A stretch of DNA of 5,219 nucleotides from Deltaproteobacteria bacterium (lineage in GTDB: Bacteria; Desulfobacterota; BSN033; UBA1163): contig VGSD01000240.1 of NCBI GenBank assembly GCA_016875155.1, positions 1-5,219 of the forward strand, read 5' to 3'. The stretch's first letter is position 1. The number at the start of each line of letters is the position of its first letter. Of this stretch, positions 1-5,101 are shown in pieces. Position numbers and translations under genes: made by a program. The notes under the pieces are model-generated. The model was not told the DNA's origin. It saw nothing but the letters and a program-made list of their open reading frames with translations, and made no database searches.

Positions 1-1125
1 GTTGACATCGTTGGTGAAGATGGCCGAAGCAAGAGGCTCCGGATTCACCACATCCACATGGAAGAAGATGTGGCTAAACTCGTTCACGAGATGGAAGGCA
101 AGACCCCTATCAGTCTCGTTGATTTCAATCGGGCCGGCACCCCTCTCATTGAGATTGTAAGTGAAGCCGACATGCGCAGTCCCGATGAAGCCATGGAGTA
201 CGTAAAGACTCTGAGGAACCAGTTGCGCTATACAGGAAGCGCCGAATGCAGTCTCGAACTGGGAACGCTCCGGGTGGATGCAAATATTTCTTTACGCCCC
301 TTGGGTACGGATGAGTTCAATACAAAGGTTGAAGTGAAGAACATGAATTCCATCCGCAACGTGGGAGATGCCATTGCCTACGAGATCACCCGCCAAACTC
401 ACTGCCTTGACAAAGGTGAGCCCATTGTCCTTCACACACGGCTCTGGGATCCTGAAAAGCGCATGACCTCGCCCATGAGGTCTAAATTTTCCGGACCTTG
501 CATCCCGGACCCCTCAGTTCCCAGAATTGTAGTAAGCCAAGAGTGGCTCAAAAAGATACAGGGCAGGCTTCCAGAAATGCCCGCTCAAAAAACCGAGCGT
601 TTCCTGAAAGTGTATGGTCTTACCCCTGAAGAAGCCTCAAACATGAGTCTTGAACGGGATCTGTCAGATTTTTTTGAAGCAGTTGTGAAACAGGATATAT
701 CACCCAGAAAGGTCGCTGGCTGGATGACAACCCATCTCATCCCCATCCTGAGAGACCGAAACCAGACGATTAGAGAAACCTTTCTTACGCCTGATCGCTT
801 TTCGCAGCTTCTCTCTATGTTAGATAAGGATATGATCAATGCTCAATCTGCTAAAGAGGTGCTCCTGCAACTCCTTTCAAGCGAGGAAACCATTGAAGAG
901 ATCGTAAAAAAGGGCCGCTTCCAACAGGTCTCCGATACCACTGAGCTCGAAGCGGTGATTGATCGGATCATCGCCGAACATCCATCTGATGTTGAGGATT
1001 TTCGGAAGGGAAACACAAAGGTGATAGGATTTCTAATGGGGCTCGCCATGAAGGCATCCCAGGGCAAGGCTAACCCAAAACTTCTGAAAGATATCCTCAC
1101 GAAAAGACTTGATTCCATAGTATAA
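1..1125 (+). CDS. gatB: GatB-type subunit B of Asp-tRNA(Asn)/Glu-tRNA(Gln) amidotransferase, 5'-truncated, divergent
   Basis: GatB, with GatA and GatC, converts Glu-tRNA(Gln) or Asp-tRNA(Asn) to the amidated form in the cytosol; GatB holds the ATP-dependent phosphorylation site and binds tRNA. The frame is open from base 1, giving 374 residues; about 100 N-terminal residues lie outside the window, judged against remembered Staphylococcus aureus GatB. Visible blocks (partial numbering): HMEED at 19-23; the family signature DFNRAGTPLIEI at 41-52; LRVDANISLRP near 90; TKVEVKN around E111, which aligns with the essential E210 of S. aureus GatB; then the helical and YqeY-like tail ending in ANPKLL. 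Odd points: MEEG has become LELG (85-88), QETR has become LHTR (144-147), and the usually strict DYRYFPDPD block is replaced by a shorter SGPCIPDPS (164-172). The frame stays open across these changes, so this may be a diverged paralogue rather than the housekeeping copy. Family assignment is secure; normal activity is not. Confidence 0.93.
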   Translation, partial: VDIVGEDGRSKRLRIHHIHMEEDVAKLVHEMEGKTPISLVDFNRAGTPLIEIVSEADMRSPDEAMEYVKTLRNQLRYTGSAECSLELGTLRVDANISLRPLGTDEFNTKVEVKNMNSIRNVGDAIAYEITRQTHCLDKGEPIVLHTRLWDPEKRMTSPMRSKFSGPCIPDPSVPRIVVSQEWLKKIQGRLPEMPAQKTERFLKVYGLTPEEASNMSLERDLSDFFEAVVKQDISPRKVAGWMTTHLIPILRDRNQTIRETFLTPDRFSQLLSMLDKDMINAQSAKEVLLQLLSSEETIEEIVKKGRFQQVSDTTELEAVIDRIIAEHPSDVEDFRKGNTKVIGFLMGLAMKASQGKANPKLLKDILTKRLDSIV

Positions 1126-1159
1126 CAGAACAAGATAACATCCCTTAACCCCGACAAAC

Positions 1160-1188
1160 AAAAGGGCAACCCAATGGGTTGCCCTTTT
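1160..1188. terminator. Intrinsic terminator shared by convergent gatB and sod
   Basis: A perfect 13-bp stem (AAAAGGGCAACCC at 1160-1172, GGGTTGCCCTTTT at 1176-1188) encloses the 3-base loop AAT. On the plus strand it ends in TTTT, 35 bases after the gatB stop codon. On the minus strand the stem is followed by TTTTGTTTG and begins 28 bases after the sod stop. Its position between two convergent genes and T-rich tracts on both sides fit a bidirectional Rho-independent terminator. Seen directly in the sequence; termination itself is inferred. Confidence 0.9.
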
Positions 1189-1215
1189 AAATCGAACCAA
1201 AAGACCCTCTTAAAA

Positions 1216-1794
1216 TTATTTCAGCCTTCCTTCTGCTGCCTCCCATTTGATATTTTTAAAGAAGGAAGCAATGTAATCGGCCCGTTTCAAACCGTAATCA
1301 ATCATAAAAGCGTGCTCAAACACATCCATGATCAGAATGGGAATGCATCCAGCCGGATGCCCCACGTCATGCTCGTTGATCCACTGATTGAACAATTTTC
1401 CATTGACAGGATCTTGATAGAGGACAGCCCATCCGATGCCCCTCATCGTGCCTACCCCTTTAAAATCGGCCTCCCAATTTTCATAGCTTCCGAATTCTTC
1501 AGCCAGCTTCTTTCCCAGTTTCCCATCTTTTTTGAGAGCCCCTTTGCCACCTAAATTTTCAAAATAGAGCTCATGGAGCCGCATGCCATCAAATTCCCAG
1601 CCGAGCCTCCGTTTCAGCTCTGCATATTCAGGGGTTCCAATCTTCCCACCTTTTGCCATCTCAGCAAGGGTGTCGAGGACTTTGTTCGTATTGGTCACAT
1701 ATCCCTGATAGAGGGTGAAATGATTTTTCAGAAGGGTTTCGCTGAGCCCTTCCATCCCGATAAGATTGTTATAATCCTTTGCAGTATACGCCAT
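1216..1794 (-). CDS. sod: Superoxide dismutase, Fe/Mn family
   Basis: This 192-residue protein belongs to the Fe/Mn superoxide dismutases, which convert superoxide to O2 and H2O2. It has no signal peptide, so it is probably cytosolic. The four metal ligands appear as H25 (NHFTLYQGYV), H74 (MRLHELYFENL), D157 and H161 (DVFEHAFMIDYG, a variant of DVWEHAYYLDY). The C-terminal ADYIASFFKNIKWEAAEGR corresponds to the usual PDYxxxFWxxxNW block. The residue that hydrogen-bonds the metal-bound solvent is apparently His: position 70, four before H74, is Gly where E. coli FeSOD has Gln69, and H142 in NEHD occupies the place of Gln146 of MnSOD. His at this site is known from Mycobacterium tuberculosis FeSOD and several archaeal SODs, so metal preference cannot be read off. 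The usual N-terminal LPYxxxALEP is replaced by MAYTAKDYNNLIG. The start is fixed by a strong ribosome-binding site; the gene faces gatB and has its own promoter. Confidence 0.95.
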   Translation of the reverse strand: MAYTAKDYNNLIGMEGLSETLLKNHFTLYQGYVTNTNKVLDTLAEMAKGGKIGTPEYAELKRRLGWEFDGMRLHELYFENLGGKGALKKDGKLGKKLAEEFGSYENWEADFKGVGTMRGIGWAVLYQDPVNGKLFNQWINEHDVGHPAGCIPILIMDVFEHAFMIDYGLKRADYIASFFKNIKWEAAEGRLK

Positions 1795-1803
1795 TCCAAG
1801 TAT

Positions 1804-1811
1804 CCTCCTTT
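1804..1811 (-). promoter_or_regulatory. Shine-Dalgarno of sod
   Basis: On the minus strand AAAGGAGG lies 9 bases before the ATG at 1794-1792. It is a near-ideal ribosome-binding site at normal spacing and decides the sod start. It contrasts with the two plus-strand operon genes, neither of which has a comparable site. Confidence 0.9.
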
Positions 1812-1814
1812 CAT

Positions 1815-1839
1815 TTTGTTATAGTTTTATCATAACAAA
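1815..1839. promoter_or_regulatory. Perfect inverted repeat over sod -10/start region, probable operator
   Basis: TTTGTTAT (1815-1822) and ATAACAAA (1832-1839) are perfect 8-bp inverted arms separated by 9 bases. The repeat overlaps the putative sod -10 box (1829-1834) and the expected transcription start near 1822, the classic place for a repressor to block the polymerase. The half-sites and spacing do not match the 7-1-7 Fur or PerR boxes or the FNR site TTGATN4ATCAA exactly, so the regulator is not named. As RNA it could also form a weak AT-rich hairpin near the 5' end. Confidence 0.55.
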
Positions 1840-1856
1840 TAATTTCCCATTTTCAA
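1829..1856 (-). promoter_or_regulatory. Sigma70-type promoter of sod
   Basis: Read on the minus strand, TTGAAA (1856-1851) and TATGAT (1834-1829) are separated by 16 bases. Each matches five of six consensus positions of the -35 and -10 boxes. The start would fall near 1822, leaving a leader of roughly 28 bases that contains the Shine-Dalgarno. The promoter is seen by inspection only. Confidence 0.7.
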
Positions 1857-1866
1857 CAGCTTTTTC

Positions 1867-1879
1867 GGAAAGTCTTTCC
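1867..1879. promoter_or_regulatory. Small perfect palindrome upstream of the sod -35 box
   Basis: GGAAAG-T-CTTTCC is a perfect 6-1-6 inverted repeat placed 10 bases upstream of the sod -35 box. Its position would suit an activator or a second operator. It is also the left end of the palindrome-rich stretch that continues to about 2000, so it may be part of a repeat instead. No specific regulator is recognised. Confidence 0.3.
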
Positions 1880-1926
1880 ACGCCCTGCCATTTTCCGTGT
1901 CATAAAGCCTATGTCGTAATTCTGTT

Positions 1927-1990
1927 CAGGGTTCGAGAACCCTGCCCAGAGTGAACCGTTCACCCTTCGCGAGTCTCAGGATGAACGTTT
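1927..1990. repeat. Palindrome-rich intergenic segment, REP-like
   Basis: Three inverted repeats follow one another: CAGGGTTC-GA-GAACCCTG (1927-1944, perfect 8-bp arms); GTGAAC-C-GTTCAC (1951-1963, perfect 6-bp arms); and a pair of 12-base arms at 1954-1965 and 1979-1990 that match at 10 positions. The last two overlap and would be alternative folds. None is followed by a T-run on either strand, so a terminator is unlikely. The sequence TTCGCGAGTCTCAGGATGAACG resembles the short GC-rich interspersed repeats common in intergenic bacterial DNA. The rest of 1880-2058 shows no gene or further clear signal. Whether it is repeated in the genome cannot be seen here. Confidence 0.5.
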
Positions 1991-2058
1991 TTTCCGAACA
2001 TCTCAGATGCGAATAGAAGCGATCTGTTACCTTTCCATGCGTTTTTCATCTTCTATCC

Positions 2059-2087
2059 TTGATAAAAGAGAGTTTCGTGTGTTAACT
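2059..2087 (+). promoter_or_regulatory. Possible promoter of the U32/radical SAM operon
   Basis: TTGATA (2059-2064) is a fair -35 box and, after 17 bases, TTAACT (2082-2087) is a weak -10 box. Transcription would start near 2094, only about five bases before the ATG at 2099, giving an almost leaderless message. That agrees with the absence of a Shine-Dalgarno before this gene. The -10 match is poor, so a different promoter further upstream remains possible. Confidence 0.35.
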
Positions 2088-2098
2088 TTTTAATTATT

Positions 2099-3373
2099 AT
2101 GAAGTTACGAGTGGGAACTAACTGGGAGTTTGACCTTCTCGATGCCCTAAAGGGAACATCGGTGGACGCCCTCTTTGGAAAACTTCCGTTTGACGTTATT
2201 GGAGGGGCCAGGCCGGGGTTTGTCCTCCCACAGGTGGACAGGAAGTTCATCGAGAAATATATCCTCGCCTGCCACGAAAAGGGGATAGAGTTCAGTTACC
2301 TCCTCAATGCGCCATGCCTTGGAAATCTCCAATATTCGAGAAAAGGCTATGGACAGATCATTGACCTCATCGAATGGGTGGAACATTCTGGGGCAGATTC
2401 GGTTGTGGTCGGCGTTCCCTATCTCATTGACCTCATTAGAAAACGATTTCCCCGCCTGAAGATAAAGGCTTCTACCACGGCCAGGGTCAATACCGTACGG
2501 AAGGCCCTCCAATATGAAGACATGGGCGTGGAAGAAATCATCATCGACGAACATATCAACCGCGAATTCAAAACCCTTGAGGCCATCCGGAAGGCCGTCA
2601 AATGCAACCTTGAGATTTTGGTCAACAACATCTGTCTCTGGCAGTGCCCCTATAACTACGAGCATGTCAATCATGACGGCCATGCCTCAAGAGAAGGAGA
2701 GGAAGAGGCTAACTGCTATCTCCAGTATCCGGGATACCTCTGCCTTTACCGGAAACTGACCGAGCCTGTGGAACTTCTGAAATCACCGTGGATCCGCCCG
2801 GAAGATCTCCCTCATTATGAAGCCCTCGGCTACGACCGCTTTAAAATCACGGAGCGATTTAAACGGACCCTCCTTCTCGTGGAGCATGTGAAGGCTTACG
2901 AAAACCGGCGTTATGATGGAAATGTCTTGGACCTCTTTACCCTTCCGAGAAAAGGGGCCTTCACGCCACTCCATCTCGAATATTTCATCAAACCCGAGCA
3001 TGTGAACATCATGAAGATCTCCGAATTGGAGAAGGTCTTCGATCTTGAAGTCCGGCAGCTCATCCAGATGGACAACCGAAAGCTTGACGGATTCATCGAA
3101 CACTTTAAGAAGATGGACTGCAACCAGACCTCCTGTTCACAATGCCTCTACTGTGAGAAGAAGTTTGAAGAAGTGGCAGTCGTAGACAGGGGAGGAGTGG
3201 AAAAAGCATCCAAAAAGGTGAAGGATTTTTCTGAAAGACTCCTAACCGGAGAAATATTCGAAGCTCCCCGTTCCCATCTCCTCTTCCGTATTCCCCTTGT
3301 GAAGCCTCTTTTGAAATATCTCATCCGGTTGCGTTTAAAAAGAGGACAACCCATCCGTCCACCGGGTCATTGA
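2099..3373 (+). CDS. Peptidase U32-like protein with two cysteine groups, probable Fe-S protein
   Basis: This 424-residue protein resembles the peptidase U32 family (PF01136), whose best-studied bacterial members (UbiU/UbiV in anaerobic ubiquinone synthesis, RlhA on 23S rRNA, TrhP on tRNA) support oxygen-independent hydroxylation; UbiU and UbiV carry [4Fe-4S] clusters. Evidence is the TIM-barrel-like N-terminal half (SVVVGVPYLIDLIRKRFP near 101-118; GVEEIIIDEHINREF near 143-157), cysteines C179, C183, C206 and C215 around the expected cluster site, and the U32-like block WIRPEDLPHYEALGYDRFKI at 231-250. A second group, C341-x4-C-x2-C-x2-C352, lies near the C-terminus and could bind another cluster or zinc. 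The tail (about 391-424) is basic with hydrophobic residues. ATG 2099 is the only usual start in the open frame (open from 2066) and has no Shine-Dalgarno. It is 4 bases from the radical SAM gene, so they should be co-expressed. It is probably not a protease despite the family name; the substrate is unknown. Confidence 0.82.
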   Translation: MKLRVGTNWEFDLLDALKGTSVDALFGKLPFDVIGGARPGFVLPQVDRKFIEKYILACHEKGIEFSYLLNAPCLGNLQYSRKGYGQIIDLIEWVEHSGADSVVVGVPYLIDLIRKRFPRLKIKASTTARVNTVRKALQYEDMGVEEIIIDEHINREFKTLEAIRKAVKCNLEILVNNICLWQCPYNYEHVNHDGHASREGEEEANCYLQYPGYLCLYRKLTEPVELLKSPWIRPEDLPHYEALGYDRFKITERFKRTLLLVEHVKAYENRRYDGNVLDLFTLPRKGAFTPLHLEYFIKPEHVNIMKISELEKVFDLEVRQLIQMDNRKLDGFIEHFKKMDCNQTSCSQCLYCEKKFEEVAVVDRGGVEKASKKVKDFSERLLTGEIFEAPRSHLLFRIPLVKPLLKYLIRLRLKRGQPIRPPGH

Positions 3374-3377
3374 AGCC

Positions 3378-4883
3378 ATGCGGTTTCTTCTCATCGATCC
3401 CCCTCATAAGATCTGGACCATTCTTCGAGCCTGGGTGCCTTCGCCGGGATGCCTTCAGTTGTTGGCCTATCTGGAAAGGGAAGGGTTCGATATCGAATTT
3501 ATGGATTGCACCCTGAATGAACATCCCTGGGGCGATCTCGAGGAGAAGATTCGAAAAGAAAAACCCGAAGTCGTTGGGATCTCTGTCATCTGCACAGCCT
3601 TCATCTATGACGGAATGAATGCTGCCAACCTCATAAAGAGCATCAGCCCTCAAACGACCATCATCATGGGAGGAGAGCATCCCTCCTTTATGGCTGAAGA
3701 GACACTCAGGGACTGTCCCTCCATTGATTATATCTGTGTCGGAGAGGGAGAGCTAACCCTGACCGAATTTCTCAGGAGTTTTGAGAAGAAAGGCGACTTT
3801 TCAAAGGTCTGTGGCCTTGCCTTTCTCGATGAGTCAGGGAATTTCATCTATACGGGCGATCGCCCCTTTATCGAAGACCTCGATACCCTGCCCCTTCCTG
3901 CCTACCATCTGGCCAACATGGAACACCCCTATGTGGGCATTCCTTCGGAAGGCAAGAGAGGACTGGTTATCAACTTCTCAAGAGGATGTACCTTTGATTG
4001 TTCTTTCTGCTCGGAGTCTGCCTTTTACAAGAGAAAGTGGAGAAAAAAGGACCCGAAAAAGATTGCTGACGAGCTGGAACTTCTTAAAGAGAAATACCAG
4101 CGGGGTATCTTTTATGTGGGAGACAATACCTTCAACGTCACCCGCGACCAGGGGATCGGATTCATCGAGGAGATGCTCAAGAGAAAGACGAATCAGCGAT
4201 TCTGGCTTCAATCGAGGGCCGATCTTATTCTCCGGGACGAGGATCTGCTCGACGGGTTCCGGGAAGCCGGAGTCTATCAATTTATGCTCGGGCTCGAATA
4301 CCACAGGGACAATGTCCTCAAGGATATCAGCAAGCGCCACTCTGTTGAAGAGGCCGTCAAGGCCATGAAACTGATCAAGAAGCACGGACTCATGGTCATG
4401 GCAACCCTGCTCATCGGCCACTGGGAAGAGACTGAGGAAGATCGCGACGATTTCTTAAAATTCTTCGGAAAGTATGTGGACCACTTCGGTCTCAACATCA
4501 TCACCCCTCTTCCGGGAACGCCTCTCTTTTACAAGATGAAGGAAATGGGCAGGATCAAAGACTGGGAGTACCGGAATTTCGACTATCTCCATGCCGTGAT
4601 GCCGACCCGGGAGGTGGATGACCTCGAGCAGTTAAACTTTATCTATAAGAACATCATGAGGCGATACTACTGGAGGCCCCGAGAACTGATCAAGCTGTTT
4701 TCACGAAATCCGATTCTGAGGCACCACCACCGGTTCTATATCACCCAGGTGGCTTTCAATATCATGATGCATGAGATCTTTGGAAATCCGATGTGGGTGC
4801 AGCCTAACTATCTGGAGTATAGGGATTATCTGGTAGAAAGAGGTGAGGTGTTGCCACCAGAGTTAATGAGACTGGCTAAGTAG
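3378..4883 (+). CDS. B12-binding-fold radical SAM protein, BchE-like
   Basis: This 501-residue protein has the cobalamin-binding radical SAM layout. An N-terminal Rossmann-like domain (about 1-135) starts with FLLIDPP and carries PEVVGISV (63-70), MGGEHPS (97-103) and VGEGE (121-125). The radical SAM domain follows with C204-x3-C208-x2-C211 in SRGCTFDCSFC, which binds the [4Fe-4S] cluster that cleaves SAM. Later blocks typical of the group are YVGDNTF (246-252), LGLEYHRDNVLKDISK (304-319) and TPLPGTPLFY (376-385). The B12 domain lacks the DxHxxG motif, as is usual in the BchE-like group, so cobalamin would not be His-ligated. The C-terminal 90 residues are rich in Arg, His and aromatics and are not recognised. 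Known relatives catalyse methylations, rearrangements or, for BchE, oxygen insertion without O2; no chlorophyll or hopanoid genes are nearby to suggest one. It begins 4 bases after the U32-like gene with a poor ribosome-binding site, implying translational coupling. Confidence 0.9.
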   Translation: MRFLLIDPPHKIWTILRAWVPSPGCLQLLAYLEREGFDIEFMDCTLNEHPWGDLEEKIRKEKPEVVGISVICTAFIYDGMNAANLIKSISPQTTIIMGGEHPSFMAEETLRDCPSIDYICVGEGELTLTEFLRSFEKKGDFSKVCGLAFLDESGNFIYTGDRPFIEDLDTLPLPAYHLANMEHPYVGIPSEGKRGLVINFSRGCTFDCSFCSESAFYKRKWRKKDPKKIADELELLKEKYQRGIFYVGDNTFNVTRDQGIGFIEEMLKRKTNQRFWLQSRADLILRDEDLLDGFREAGVYQFMLGLEYHRDNVLKDISKRHSVEEAVKAMKLIKKHGLMVMATLLIGHWEETEEDRDDFLKFFGKYVDHFGLNIITPLPGTPLFYKMKEMGRIKDWEYRNFDYLHAVMPTREVDDLEQLNFIYKNIMRRYYWRPRELIKLFSRNPILRHHHRFYITQVAFNIMMHEIFGNPMWVQPNYLEYRDYLVERGEVLPPELMRLAK

Positions 4884-4940
4884 TCTTTAATCTCTATCAA
4901 GAGGAAAAGTACCAATTTAGTGGTTTGAAAAAGACTTCAT

Positions 4941-5052
4941 AAAATCCCTCCCGACCTCCCTTTGCCAAAGGGAGGAGAAATACTTCTCCTTTTTAAAAAG
5001 GGGGATAATAATTAGTCCTCCCCTTTGGCAAAGGGGAGTTAGAGGGGATTTT
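4941..5052. repeat. MITE-like element of three hairpins within terminal inverted repeats
   Basis: The ends are AAAATCCC (4941-4948) and GGGGATTTT (5044-5052), and the outer 20 bases match as inverted repeats at 14 positions. Inside are two hairpins with 9-bp perfect arms and 3-base loops, CCTCCCTTT/AAAGGGAGG (4955-4975) and CTCCCCTTT/AAAGGGGAG (5018-5038), which are near reverse complements of each other. Between them lies the self-complementary CCTTTTTAAAAAGG (4988-5001). TGAAAA (4926-4931) and TTTTCA (5062-5067) add a further inverted pair, each 9 bases outside the core, so the element may span 4926-5067. No clear target duplication is seen. The look is that of mobile non-coding palindromic repeats common between genes in Desulfobacterota and Nitrospirota, from general recollection. 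Lying after the operon, it may also end its transcript, although T-runs are lacking. Confidence 0.75.
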
Positions 5053-5101
5053 GTCAAAATATTTTCACCCTATAGAGTTTATCATCCCAATAAACTCAGC
5101 T

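Noticed and set aside
481..516. Compensating frameshifts in gatB explaining the missing DYRYF block
   Set aside because: No simple single insertion or deletion pair restores the canonical residues, and the flanking frame is intact; kept as a finding to be checked against reads instead.
1174..1554. Plus-strand open frame of 126 codons across the sod gene
   Set aside because: It lies antisense to the well-supported superoxide dismutase, starts inside the terminator hairpin and its peptide shows no family features.
1815..1839. Fur, PerR or FNR box at the sod promoter
   Set aside because: The half-sites TTTGTTAT/ATAACAAA with a 9-base spacer do not fit the established spacing or core of any of these sites.
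1927..1944. GGTTCGA motif resembling a tRNA T-arm
   Set aside because: The arms are a simple symmetric palindrome with no 5+7+5 T-arm geometry, and no acceptor, anticodon arm or CCA-like partner is found around it.
2147..2683. Minus-strand open frame of 178 codons inside the U32-like gene
   Set aside because: It is fully antisense to a gene with clear family motifs, has no recognisable motifs and is best explained as a shadow of the real gene's codon usage.
3978..4421. Minus-strand open frame of 147 codons inside the radical SAM gene
   Set aside because: It is antisense to the radical SAM core including the cysteine motif; no independent start signal or motif supports it.
4941..5052. CRISPR array or riboswitch in the right intergenic region
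   Set aside because: The repeats are inverted rather than direct with regular spacers, and the fold consists of simple stacked hairpins lying downstream of a gene.
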